Assembly: GCA_902619595.1 (NCBI GenBank)
Contig: CACNFE010000005.1
Coordinates: forward strand, 1-64,000
Reading direction: 5' to 3'
Length of the DNA stretch: 64,000 nt
Origin: an uncultured Pelagibacteraceae bacterium
Lineage (GTDB): Bacteria > Pseudomonadota > Alphaproteobacteria > Pelagibacterales > Pelagibacteraceae
Part shown: positions 19,650 through 29,448 of the stretch, one piece after another
Position numbering within the stretch: the stretch's first letter is position 1
Layout: each line of letters begins with the position of its first letter
Made by a program: the position numbers and the translations under genes
Notes under the pieces: model-generated
What the model was told of the DNA's origin: nothing
What the model saw: the letters and a program-made list of their open reading frames with translations, nothing else
Databases searched by the model: none

Positions 19650-20317
19650 AAATAATTTTTTTTTAAGTTTGTTTTTAAGAACAATTTATGATTTTCAATT
19701 TCCTGTTCAGAGGGTTTTATTACTTTTTTACAATATGAATGGCTAATTTTATTGTCTGAAATTTGAGAATTATCGAAACTTTCAAAGTTAAGGATGGGTT
19801 CTTTTTGATCTAAAAGGTTTACATATACTTTGCAGAGTAACTCACAGTCAATTATGGCAGTATGTTTTATTCTTTTTGAGTTATCAATTTTATATCTTTT
19901 ACACAATGCGTCTAGACTTATTTGTGCTCCTGGAAATTTGCTTTTAGCAATTTCAAGAGTATCTATAACTTTTTCAAAATCTATTTTTTTTTTATTTGCT
20001 AGCATCAATTCATTATTAAGATGAGAAATATCAAATTTAGCATTATGAATTACTAATTTTTTTCCTTCAATAAATTTTAAAAATTCCTCTGCAATATCTA
20101 AGAATTTTTTTTGACTAGATAAAAAATCATCAGAATAACCGTGGACTTTGAAAGCTTGTTCAGAAACTTTTCTTTCTGGATTTAGATAACAATGGAAAGT
20201 TTTTTTAGTAGGTATAAAATTTTCAATTTCTAAACACCCTATTTCGACTATTCTGTGACCGTCTCTAATATCCAAGCCGGTTGTCTCAGTATCTAGAATT
20301 ATTTGTTTCTCACTCAT
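19646..20317 (-). CDS. dnaQ: DNA polymerase III epsilon subunit (3'-5' exonuclease)
   Basis: ExoI motif IILDTETTGLDIRDGHRIVEIGCLEI; HNAKFDISHLNNEL; HTAIIDCELLCKVY. Confidence 0.95.
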   Translation of the reverse strand: MSEKQIILDTETTGLDIRDGHRIVEIGCLEIENFIPTKKTFHCYLNPERKVSEQAFKVHGYSDDFLSSQKKFLDIAEEFLKFIEGKKLVIHNAKFDISHLNNELMLANKKKIDFEKVIDTLEIAKSKFPGAQISLDALCKRYKIDNSKRIKHTAIIDCELLCKVYVNLLDQKEPILNFESFDNSQISDNKISHSYCKKVIKPSEQEIENHKLFLKTNLKKNYF

Positions 20318-20897
20318 TCGATTTCAATATTTTAGTTTTTAATTTTTTAATCTTTCTTTTAATTATTACCGAGTTGAAATTATTATTGATTATATAGCTT
20401 GATTTTTTTTTCTTTAAATTGCTTTTAAGTTGTATTTTTTTAAATTTACTCAACAATTTTTTGTTAAAATATGATCTTTTTTTTAATCTCTTATTAATAA
20501 GTTTTTGGTTTGCATCGACATAAATTATTACATCATTTTTTTTATTGATACCATTTTCCAAATACAAAGGTATGTCCAATATAATTGCTTTTTTTTTACT
20601 ATTTCTTTTTAAAAATATACTCATTTTTTTTCTAACAATTGGATGAATAATTTTTGTTATTATTTTTAAGTTTTTGTTGTTTGCTAATATACAGTTTAAA
20701 ACTTCTTTTTTCTCAATTGGAAATGATTTAATAAATTTAGGAATTTTCTTATTAAGTTTTTTAAAAAAAAAATTATTTTTCTTATAAATTAAGGCAACTT
20801 CTTTATCTGCATTAAACAAAGGCAATTTAAATGATTTCGCAACAAATGATTTTCCAGATCCTATTTTGCCAACTACAGCTATTCTAATCATTTTCAA
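20310..20897 (-). CDS. coaE: Dephospho-CoA kinase
   Basis: MIRIAVVGKIGSGKSFVAKSF…LPLFNADKEV…AIILDIPLYLENGINKKNDVIIYVDA. Start likely at the second Met. Confidence 0.9.
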   Translation of the reverse strand: MKMIRIAVVGKIGSGKSFVAKSFKLPLFNADKEVALIYKKNNFFFKKLNKKIPKFIKSFPIEKKEVLNCILANNKNLKIITKIIHPIVRKKMSIFLKRNSKKKAIILDIPLYLENGINKKNDVIIYVDANQKLINKRLKKRSYFNKKLLSKFKKIQLKSNLKKKKSSYIINNNFNSVIIKRKIKKLKTKILKSNE

Positions 20898-21681
20898 CTA
20901 TTCTAATAACCTCATCATCAATTACTGGAAATATTTTATGCCAAACAGAAAATGCTTGGTGAGCCTGATATATGAACATCATTTTTCCATTTTCCGTAAG
21001 ATTGCCCATTTTTCTAGCCTCATAAAGAAAATTAGTTTCTTTGGGATTATAAATAACATCATAAAAAAATTTATTTTCTCCAAATTTTTTTAAATCAATA
21101 TCCAGTTTTTCCCCTTTTTTTAGACCTATACTAGTAGCATTTATGACCATGTCTACGTCTATTGTTTCGTTCCAATCAACTAGATTTACTTCTGAAAATT
21201 TTTTTTTTAAATCTAATGCGTTATTTTTAGTCCTATTTTTAATAAAAATTTTTTCAACGTTCATCCTTTTTAAAGCAACGATTATTGATGGAACGACACC
21301 TCCAGCTCCTATAATCAGAACTTTTTTTTTATTTGCGTTATATTTGCAATGTCTAATTGACAGTTCAAAACCAGCTATATCAGTGTTATGACCTATCAGT
21401 TTTCCATCAACAGAATATATTGTATTTACTGAGTTTGTCTCTTTGGCTTCTAAGCTTAGACTATCTACCAATTGAACAAAGTCTTTTTTATATGGCACAG
21501 TAATATTAATTCCATTTAAATTACCATCTCTTAACAAACTCATAATTTCTGGAATATTTTCTGTTTGAATAAGTCTTTTTTCATAACTAGCATTTATTTT
21601 ATTTTTACTGAACCAGTAATTATGAATATCTGGTGATAAAGAATGTTCTATGGGATTTCCTACAACTAAATATTTTTTCAT
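20884..21681 (-). CDS. aroE: Shikimate dehydrogenase
   Basis: MKKYLVVGNPIEHSLSPDIHNYWF…NGINITVPYKKDFV…NTIY…GHNTDIAGFELS. Confidence 0.96.
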   Translation of the reverse strand: MKKYLVVGNPIEHSLSPDIHNYWFSKNKINASYEKRLIQTENIPEIMSLLRDGNLNGINITVPYKKDFVQLVDSLSLEAKETNSVNTIYSVDGKLIGHNTDIAGFELSIRHCKYNANKKKVLIIGAGGVVPSIIVALKRMNVEKIFIKNRTKNNALDLKKKFSEVNLVDWNETIDVDMVINATSIGLKKGEKLDIDLKKFGENKFFYDVIYNPKETNFLYEARKMGNLTENGKMMFIYQAHQAFSVWHKIFPVIDDEVIRIVEND

Positions 21682-22262
21682 ATTAAATTATTAAGATATT
21701 CTTTGATTTTTTTTATTGGTAAACCCATTATAGTATCAATATCACCTTTTATACTACTGAATAAATTTTTGCCTTCTCCTTCTATTTGATAAACATTATA
21801 TGCATATAACTTTTCATCCTCAATCTTGGATAAATAAAATTTTAAATCATCTTCTGTCAAGGTTTTCATTTTGAGTTCTGCCCTATCTGTATAATGCCAT
21901 ACCATTGAGCCATTTTTTGAAATGCAAACCGAACTGATTAAGTAATGAGTTTTTCCATTTAGTTTTTTAAGGATTTCTAAGGCCTCCGATCTATTTTTTG
22001 GTTTAGATATAATTTCATTTTCTAAATCGATAACGCTGTCGGCTCCAATCACTATTTTATCAAGATTATTTTGACTGACTTTGTTTGCTTTGATTTCTGC
22101 AAGGTTTTTCGATATATCCTTTGGTGAGGCTCCATCCCTGAGCATTGCAACCTTTATTTCGTCCTCATCTACATTGGATGGCTTGGCACTGCAAACAACA
22201 TTATTTTTATTAAGTATATGTAATCTAACTTTGCTTTTTGAAGCTAAAATAATATCAGGCAT
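21678..22262 (-). CDS. maf: Maf-family nucleotide pyrophosphatase
   Basis: IILASKSKVRLHILNKNNV…VIGADSVIDLENEIISKPKNRSEALEILKKLNGKTHYLISSV. Confidence 0.93.
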   Translation of the reverse strand: MPDIILASKSKVRLHILNKNNVVCSAKPSNVDEDEIKVAMLRDGASPKDISKNLAEIKANKVSQNNLDKIVIGADSVIDLENEIISKPKNRSEALEILKKLNGKTHYLISSVCISKNGSMVWHYTDRAELKMKTLTEDDLKFYLSKIEDEKLYAYNVYQIEGEGKNLFSSIKGDIDTIMGLPIKKIKEYLNNLI

Positions 22263-23079
22263 TTTTTTTACTTATTTCATAGATTTTTATTACAGATGCT
22301 GCCGTTTCCTCAACAGATTTTCTACTAACATCAATGGTTGGCCATCTATATTTCTGAAATGTTTTTTTTGCTGATTCAACTTCTCTAGATATTTTTTCTA
22401 GATTTATATAATTTGTGTTTGAGCTTTCTTTTAAAGAATTCAGTCTATTTTTTCTTATTTCAACCAATCTATCTGCGTCGGCAGTTAGTCCTATAATACA
22501 AAATTTATTTTTTTTATCTTTAAGATTGTTTGGTATTGAGTTTTCATTAACTAATGGGATATTTGATACCTTATATCCTTTATTTGCTAAATATATCGAC
22601 GTTGGTGTTTTACTAGTTCTGCTCACACCTAATAAAATTATATCTGAATTATCCAAATCATTAGATAAGTTTCCATCGTCATGGTTCATGGTAAATTGAA
22701 TAGCTTCAATTCTTTTATAATATTCATCTGTCAAAGCATGTTGACCACTTGGTTTAAAGGATGCTTCTTGATTTAATAGTTTTGAAAAACTTATAATTAA
22801 ATCACCCAATACTCCAAAACAAGGAACGTTTTTTTTTTTAGCCTCAATGCTTAGAAATTTTGATAAACTATTATCAACAATCGTATAAAGTATAATGGTT
22901 TTATCTTTACTATTTAATGTTTCCAATATTTTTAGAACCTGGTTTTCTGTTCTGGTAAAAGAAAAATGATTGGTTTCATACGAAAAATTTTTAAATTGAG
23001 CTTTCAAAGCCAAAAAAATTCTATCCAGAGTTTCTCCAGTTGAGTCAGAAATTAAGTAAATTTGATATGGATTACTCAT
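22255..23079 (-). CDS. ppsR: Bifunctional kinase/pyrophosphorylase, PEP synthase/PPDK regulatory protein family (DUF299)
   Basis: YQIYLISDSTGETLDRIFLALKAQF…DIILLGVSRTSKTPTSIYLANKGYKVSNIPLV. Confidence 0.93.
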   Translation of the reverse strand: MSNPYQIYLISDSTGETLDRIFLALKAQFKNFSYETNHFSFTRTENQVLKILETLNSKDKTIILYTIVDNSLSKFLSIEAKKKNVPCFGVLGDLIISFSKLLNQEASFKPSGQHALTDEYYKRIEAIQFTMNHDDGNLSNDLDNSDIILLGVSRTSKTPTSIYLANKGYKVSNIPLVNENSIPNNLKDKKNKFCIIGLTADADRLVEIRKNRLNSLKESSNTNYINLEKISREVESAKKTFQKYRWPTIDVSRKSVEETAASVIKIYEISKKNA

Positions 23080-23362
23080 GTATAAATATGTTTATAAACC
23101 ATTAATAATAAACTTATTAATTAAAAATTTGAATATTATTGTTATTAAAGTGAAAAAAACCTCTTTAATTAACAAATTTAAACATGTTTATAATTGTTAT
23201 CATTTGATGGGTATAAATATTAAAATTTAAATAAATTTATCTTTTATTAGTATAAAATTTAATAAATTGTTGTGTATAGCTATTGTAAAAAAGGTTAATT
23301 AAATTTAATTAACACTATTAACAAGACATTAAACTAATACTAAACTTATATACTTATATTTT
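23080..23362. promoter_or_regulatory. Candidate chromosomal replication origin (ppsR-hemE intergenic region)
   Basis: 283-bp non-coding, very AT-rich, divergent hemE/DUF299 context; perfect 20-bp palindrome 23294-23313; repeated TTTAATTAAC and ATGTTTATAA 10-mers. Confidence 0.6.
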
Positions 23363-24364
23363 ATGAGTCTAATAAAGAAATGCATTATTAATAAAGATAT
23401 TTCATATAAACCTATATGGTTAATGAGACAAGCAGGTAGATATCTTCCAGAATTTAGAGAAATAAGAGAAAAAAATCAAAATTTTATTAATTTATGTTTA
23501 AATACAAAACTAGTACCTAAAATAACTTTACAGCCCATTAAAAGATTTGATTTAGATGCTGCTATAATTTTTTCCGATATATTAATGATACCATATGGTT
23601 TTGGACAAAGTGTTACTTTTAATAGAGGTTTCGGGCCTGAACTTGGTATAATAGATAAAAATAATCTTTCTAATATCAACGAAGAAGACTTTAAACAAAA
23701 ACTTAATCCTATTTATAACTCAATAAAAATTACATCAGAAAATGAAATACTTAAAAATAAAGATCTTATTGGTTTTGTAGGTGCTCCATGGACTTTACTT
23801 GTTTATATTATTAATAAATCATCACCAAAAAAAAATATAAACAAAAACTTTTTTAATGATCAACCTTTAATTGACGAATTAATAAGGTATTTAGTTAAGT
23901 ATATAAAAATACATATCTTAAATCAGATAAAAAGTGGTGCAACTATAATACAAGTGTTTGACAGTTGGGCTGGATTATTAGAGGAGGAGGACTTAGAAAA
24001 ATATGTATATGCTCCCACAAAAGAAATTATTGATTTTATAAGAACATTAAACGTCCCATCGATTTGTTTTCCAAGAAATATAAAAAACTATAAAAAATTT
24101 GTTACTATAGTTAATCCCGACGTAATTAGCATTGACTACAATGTTAATCCTAAGAAAATATTAGATGAAATTGACATACCTGTGCAAGGTGGTTTAAACC
24201 CAGAAAAACTCTTAGAAGATAAAGCTACTTTAAAACAAGAAGTGAAAAAATATTTAAAAGTTTTTAAAAATCATCCTTATATATTTAATTTAGGACATGG
24301 TGTCCTGCCAGAAACAAACCCCAATATGGTAGAATATTTAATAAAGTTTATTAAAGACCATTAA
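23363..24364 (+). CDS. hemE: Uroporphyrinogen decarboxylase
   Basis: PIWLMRQAGRYLPEFREIRE; AAIIFSDILMIPYGFG; GFVGAPWTLLVYII; FNLGHGVLPETNPNMVEYLI. Confidence 0.98.
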   Translation: MSLIKKCIINKDISYKPIWLMRQAGRYLPEFREIREKNQNFINLCLNTKLVPKITLQPIKRFDLDAAIIFSDILMIPYGFGQSVTFNRGFGPELGIIDKNNLSNINEEDFKQKLNPIYNSIKITSENEILKNKDLIGFVGAPWTLLVYIINKSSPKKNINKNFFNDQPLIDELIRYLVKYIKIHILNQIKSGATIIQVFDSWAGLLEEEDLEKYVYAPTKEIIDFIRTLNVPSICFPRNIKNYKKFVTIVNPDVISIDYNVNPKKILDEIDIPVQGGLNPEKLLEDKATLKQEVKKYLKVFKNHPYIFNLGHGVLPETNPNMVEYLIKFIKDH

Positions 24365-24377
24365 TGTTGTAATTTTA

Positions 24378-25379
24378 ATGATGAAATCAAATCACCCAGA
24401 AGTAAAATTTGGAAAAACAGGAGTGCTTCTAGTAAACCTGGGCACACCTGATTCAACGAGCTGGCTTGATATTAGAAAATATTTAAAAGAATTTTTATCA
24501 GACAGAAGAGTTATAGAAGTTAATCCAGTTATATGGCAGATTATCCTTAATGTATTTATACTGACTTTTAGACCATCCAAAACAGCTAAGGCTTATAAAG
24601 AAATATGGATGAACGATATTAACATGTCACCTTTAAAATATTACACCGAAACGCAAACGAAGAAACTTGGTGATAAAATGAATACCAATACTATCTTGGT
24701 TGATTATGCTATGAGGTATGGAAATCCAAGCATCGACAGCAAGATAAAAAAATTGCAAGAGGAGGGGTGTGAAAATTTAGTTATATTACCCTTGTATCCA
24801 CAATATGCAGCAGCAACAACAGCTACCGTGTGCGATGAAGTCTATAGATCACTTATGAAAATGAGATGGCAACCGAGTCTTCAAATTATACCCCATTATG
24901 AATCTGATCCACTGTATATCGAAGCATTAGTTAATAGTATTAATAAAAAAATTTCTGAAATTAACTGGAAACCAGATTTAATAGTTGCATCATACCATGG
25001 AATACCAAAAAAATATTTTGACAAAGGAGATCCGTACCAATGTTATTGTCAAAAAACTTCACGTTTGATCTCTGAAAAATTTACGAAAATTCCAATAACA
25101 ACAACTTTCCAATCACGCTTTGGTCCACAGGAATGGCTAAAGCCCTATACGGATAAAACATTTGAAAAGTTACCTATGGAAGGAAAAAAGAATATTTTAG
25201 TAATCTGTCCAGGTTTTTCATCAGATTGTGTTGAGACTTTAGAAGAAATTTTAATCCAGGGTAAAGAAAGTTTTTTGGAAGCGGGAGGAGAAAACTTTGA
25301 TCTCATACCATGTTTAAATGATAACGATGATCATATAAATTTATTTAAAAGTCTAGTTTCTAAACACATAAAAAATTAA
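24378..25379 (+). CDS. hemH: Ferrochelatase
   Basis: TGVLLVNLGTPDSTSWLDIRKYLKEFLSDRRVIE…; SYHGIPKKYFDKGDPYQCYCQKTSRL. Confidence 0.97.
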   Translation: MMKSNHPEVKFGKTGVLLVNLGTPDSTSWLDIRKYLKEFLSDRRVIEVNPVIWQIILNVFILTFRPSKTAKAYKEIWMNDINMSPLKYYTETQTKKLGDKMNTNTILVDYAMRYGNPSIDSKIKKLQEEGCENLVILPLYPQYAAATTATVCDEVYRSLMKMRWQPSLQIIPHYESDPLYIEALVNSINKKISEINWKPDLIVASYHGIPKKYFDKGDPYQCYCQKTSRLISEKFTKIPITTTFQSRFGPQEWLKPYTDKTFEKLPMEGKKNILVICPGFSSDCVETLEEILIQGKESFLEAGGENFDLIPCLNDNDDHINLFKSLVSKHIKN

Positions 25380-25813
25380 TGAATATTTATCTAACCTATA
25401 AAGCCCTGCATCTTATAGCCGTAATTTCATGGATGGCCGGATTGCTTTATTTGCCAAGAATTTTTGTTTATCACACTGAAAATCAAACCAATAAAAATAT
25501 CTCAGATGTTTTTAAAACTATGGAGAGAAAGCTTTATTTTTATATCATGACACCAGCTATGATTATTTCATGGATATTTGGATTGCTTTTAATTGTTAGT
25601 ATTGGATTTGAGCAACTATCTACATACTGGCTTAAGGCAAAGCTTGTGCTAGTATTTCTGCTCACAATATATCATTTTTATCTTGGCGTATTTCTTAAAA
25701 AATTCGAGATGGATGTAAATACAAAATCTTCTAAGTTTTTCAGGTTTTTTAATGAGGTACCAACAATATTGCTTATTTTGATTATATTGATTGTAATATT
25801 TAAGCCCCTCTAG
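25379..25813 (+). CDS. hemJ: Protoporphyrinogen oxidase HemJ (UPF0093)
   Basis: ALHLIAVISWMAGLLYLPRIFVYH … WLKAKLVLVFLLTIYHFYLG; next to hemH. Confidence 0.9.
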   Translation: MNIYLTYKALHLIAVISWMAGLLYLPRIFVYHTENQTNKNISDVFKTMERKLYFYIMTPAMIISWIFGLLLIVSIGFEQLSTYWLKAKLVLVFLLTIYHFYLGVFLKKFEMDVNTKSSKFFRFFNEVPTILLILIILIVIFKPL

Positions 25814-25872
25814 ACTTGAAAAATAATAAAAAGTATATATATTAATTTCATCTTAAACTTTAATCCCACATT

Positions 25873-27144
25873 ATGAATATCCAAGAACTTAAAAAAAAAT
25901 CATCTGAACACCTTATTACGCAGGCTGAGGAGCTTGGTATAGAAAACGCCAGCACACTCAGAAAACAAGAAATTTTATTCGCTATCTTAAAGAAATTAGC
26001 TGAAAAAGGTGAAGAAATTACGGGTGGTGGAGTGTTACAGCTCTTGCAAGATGGATTTGGATTCTTAAGAGCAATGGAGTCAAACTATCTGCCTGGACCA
26101 GATGATATTTATATCAGCCCAAGTCAAATTAGAAGATTTGGATTAAGGACAGGTGATACTGTAGAGGGCCCAGTCAGAGCCCCAAAAGATGGAGAAAGAT
26201 ATTTTGCACTTTTACAAGTAAGTAAAATTAACTTCGAAGATCCCGAGAAGGCAAGACATAAAATTGCGTTTGATAACTTAACACCTTTATACCCAAATAA
26301 ACAATTAGTTATGGAAGTTGAAAATAACAAAACTGAAAAAAAACCAGATCTCACGCCTAGATTAATTGATCTAGTAAGTCCAATTGGTAAAGGTCAAAGA
26401 TCACTTATAATCTCACCACCTAAGGCTGGAAAAACCATGATACTTCAAAGTATCGCTAATTCTATAACTGCAAATCATCCTGAATGTTATTTAATGGTGT
26501 TGTTAATAGATGAAAGACCAGAGGAAGTCACTGATATGCAAAGGACAGTAAAAGGAGAAGTAATTAGTTCAACTTTTGATGAACCGGCACAAAGACACGT
26601 TGCAGTAGCTGAGATGGTGATAGAAAAAGCTAAAAGGCTAACAGAACATAAAAAAGATGTTGTTATATTACTCGATTCTATAACAAGATTGGGAAGAGCC
26701 TATAACGCTGTTGTACCAAGCTCAGGTAAAGTATTAACTGGTGGTGTTGACGCAAATGCTCTTCAGAGACCAAAAAGATTTTTTGGTGCTGCTAGAAACA
26801 TTGAAGAAGGTGGTTCATTAACAATTATAGCAACTGCATTGATTGATACAGGAAGCAGAATGGATGAAGTGATTTTTGAGGAATTTAAAGGAACAGGAAA
26901 TAGCGAAACGATATTAGATAGAAAAATATCTGAGAAGAGAATATTTCCTGCAATAGATATAACAAAATCAGGAACAAGAAGAGAAGAGCTTTTATTCGAC
27001 AAAGCGGATCTTCAAAAGATGAATGTTTTAAGGAGAATAATAGCTCCAATGGGATCTATGGATGCAATTGAATTCATCAATTCAAAATTAAAAAATACTA
27101 AAAATAATGGCGAATTTTTTAATTCAATGAATAAGCCAAGCTAA
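25873..27144 (+). CDS. rho: Transcription termination factor Rho
   Basis: [64 protein letters not shown]; full-length. Confidence 0.98.
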   Translation: MNIQELKKKSSEHLITQAEELGIENASTLRKQEILFAILKKLAEKGEEITGGGVLQLLQDGFGFLRAMESNYLPGPDDIYISPSQIRRFGLRTGDTVEGPVRAPKDGERYFALLQVSKINFEDPEKARHKIAFDNLTPLYPNKQLVMEVENNKTEKKPDLTPRLIDLVSPIGKGQRSLIISPPKAGKTMILQSIANSITANHPECYLMVLLIDERPEEVTDMQRTVKGEVISSTFDEPAQRHVAVAEMVIEKAKRLTEHKKDVVILLDSITRLGRAYNAVVPSSGKVLTGGVDANALQRPKRFFGAARNIEEGGSLTIIATALIDTGSRMDEVIFEEFKGTGNSETILDRKISEKRIFPAIDITKSGTRREELLFDKADLQKMNVLRRIIAPMGSMDAIEFINSKLKNTKNNGEFFNSMNKPS

Positions 27145-27155
27145 TTTTTAAGGTT

Positions 27156-27995
27156 TTAGAGATAATTAAGTTCCATCATTTCTTTTCGAAAATGGTCTTC
27201 AATTATTTTTACTAATTTTGGGTCAAGTTTTTCTTTCCACTCACCAACTTTTCCCTTTCGAAAAAATTTTCCCATACCAACCTCTGTAAATCCTTCCTTG
27301 TCCTCTAAATTTTGTAGTTTATTAAAAGCCGTTTCTTCTACAGCCTTTCTAACTCTATCAGGGTCGATATCTACTGGGAATATGGATTTCATATACTCTA
27401 ACATTTTTGTAAAAACTTTTTTTGGATTTTCCACTAAGTTTTCATATTTCATTAAATGAATCTTTCTACCCTTGTAATTTTTCCATGAAAGATAATTACT
27501 GGACCATGAACCCATAAGACTTTTTCGGAACTTTTCTTTCTTATCTATATCAAAATCCTCTATTTCGTAACTTTCCATATTAAGCAACATTTTTGTTGAT
27601 TCCTCATTGTCTATACCAAAATGATTAGCGTTTGATAAAACAACGTCTCTTGGATCTCTTACAATGTATATTCCACCAATTGTATTGTCAGTATTTGTAA
27701 ATGCACAATTATTTAAAGTAAAATTACCATTATGGGTCTTTAGAAAATTTAATTTATTATTTAAGTTTATTATATCTTGAAGCGTGATCCAATTTTTTGC
27801 TATATTTCTAAAATCTGTGTGATCCACATTTGCCTCTTTTAATTGATTTGCAGTTGGAAAATTAAATACTTCCAAATCAAGATTACCCCTCTTGTTTAAT
27901 GAAAAAACTTGATTTGAAGGAAGAAAATAAGATCTCCAAAACATTCTTACCCAAGTGTTTCCACTTTTAGGATATGAGGCTAACCAAAAAATCAT
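27156..27995 (-). CDS. Sulfotransferase domain protein
   Basis: N-terminal PAPS loop IFWLASYPKSGNTWVRMFWRSYF; GGIYIVRDPRDVVLSNANHFG. Confidence 0.9.
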   Translation of the reverse strand: MIFWLASYPKSGNTWVRMFWRSYFLPSNQVFSLNKRGNLDLEVFNFPTANQLKEANVDHTDFRNIAKNWITLQDIINLNNKLNFLKTHNGNFTLNNCAFTNTDNTIGGIYIVRDPRDVVLSNANHFGIDNEESTKMLLNMESYEIEDFDIDKKEKFRKSLMGSWSSNYLSWKNYKGRKIHLMKYENLVENPKKVFTKMLEYMKSIFPVDIDPDRVRKAVEETAFNKLQNLEDKEGFTEVGMGKFFRKGKVGEWKEKLDPKLVKIIEDHFRKEMMELNYL

Positions 27996-28043
27996 GCTTT
28001 ATTTATGGATATCTATTAGAAATTTTCAAGTTATAATATTTTC

Positions 28044-29375
28044 ATGACAATTTATGCTTTATCATCTGGTATAGGAACATCGGGTATTGCTGTGGTAAGG
28101 ATTTCTGGACCAGATGCCAAACTTGTTATTGAAAAACTTACAAGCCGCCCTTTTCCACTCCCTAGAATGGCTACTCTTAAAAAAGTAAACAATATCAACA
28201 AAACTAGCATGATAGATGAAGGGATAGTTATATGGTACCCAGCCCCTAGTAGCTACACAGGAGAGGATATGGCTGAAATCCAAGTTCATGGTAGTAGGGC
28301 TGTCGTAAATTCTCTTCTAAAATCTATTTCTAAGATTAAAAATTGTAGATTAGCAGATCCTGGTGAGTTTACAAAGATTGCTTTACGAAATGGAAAAATG
28401 GATTTGTTAAAAGCTGAGAGTATCGGGGATTTAATATCAGCCGAAACAGATATACAAATGCAGCAAGCATTAAAAATTCTAGCTGGTAATAATCTAAAAA
28501 AATTTGAAGAGTGGAGAAGTGGTCTATTAGAAATATTATCAAATGTTGAAGCGAAAATTGATTTCCCCGAAGAAGATTTACCTGGCGACATATTAAAAAA
28601 AATTAAAGTTAAATCACAAAATATTATTTATGAGATTGAAAAAAATTTAAATGACAAAAAAGTTGGGGAGATAATAAGAGAGGGTTTTAGAATAGCAATT
28701 ATAGGGCCACCTAATGTTGGAAAATCCTCATTATTAAATTATCTTTCAAATAGAGATGTTGCAATAGTATCTTCAACTGCAGGGACCACAAGAGATGTTA
28801 TTGAAACCCATTTAAATATTGAGGGATTTCCAGTTATAATTTCTGACACAGCAGGAATTAGAGACGCTAGAAATGAAATAGAGAGGAAAGGAATAAAACT
28901 TTCATTAAAAAAAGCTGAGGAGTCTGATCTAAATATCATAATGATAGAGGCTAAAAGTAAGGAAAATCAACGTTTTTTGGATAATTACGCATCTGATAAA
29001 GCTTTGTTAGTAGTAAATAAGGTGGATAATAAATCTGACAGAATATCCTCAAAACTTAAAAAGCTAAATCCAATTATACTGTCAATTAAAAAACAAAAAA
29101 ATATTAATAAGTTAATTAATTCAATTAAACAAAAAATCAAAAATCAATTTAAGGGTTCTGAAAATATTTTAATTACGAGGGAAAGACACAGAAAAAATTT
29201 AGAGGAATGTTTAGTCAATTTAAAAAAATTTAATGCTAAGAAGAAAATCGGAGATTTTGATAAAGCAGCTGAGGATTTGAGACTTGCTACAAGTAGTTTA
29301 GGTAAAATTACTGGAAAGGTAGACGTTGAGGACATATTAGATAGTATTTTCAACGATTTTTGCATAGGTAAATGA
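28044..29375 (+). CDS. mnmE: tRNA modification GTPase MnmE
   Basis: MTIYALSSGIGTSGIAVVRISGPDA; GPPNVGKSSLLNYLSNRDVAIVSSTAGTTRDVIE; C-terminal CIGK. Confidence 0.98.
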   Translation: MTIYALSSGIGTSGIAVVRISGPDAKLVIEKLTSRPFPLPRMATLKKVNNINKTSMIDEGIVIWYPAPSSYTGEDMAEIQVHGSRAVVNSLLKSISKIKNCRLADPGEFTKIALRNGKMDLLKAESIGDLISAETDIQMQQALKILAGNNLKKFEEWRSGLLEILSNVEAKIDFPEEDLPGDILKKIKVKSQNIIYEIEKNLNDKKVGEIIREGFRIAIIGPPNVGKSSLLNYLSNRDVAIVSSTAGTTRDVIETHLNIEGFPVIISDTAGIRDARNEIERKGIKLSLKKAEESDLNIIMIEAKSKENQRFLDNYASDKALLVVNKVDNKSDRISSKLKKLNPIILSIKKQKNINKLINSIKQKIKNQFKGSENILITRERHRKNLEECLVNLKKFNAKKKIGDFDKAAEDLRLATSSLGKITGKVDVEDILDSIFNDFCIGK

Positions 29376-29448
29376 GGCTAAATTTACTAATTTATTAATA
29401 TTATGAGCCAGTTCTTGTAAATATTTAATTCATATATAGATTTATATT

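Noticed and set aside
23294-23313. TTAA half-sites as CtrA boxes
   Set aside because: Spacing between TTAA units is 6 (or 10), not the canonical TTAA-N7-TTAA, so not claimed as CtrA sites.
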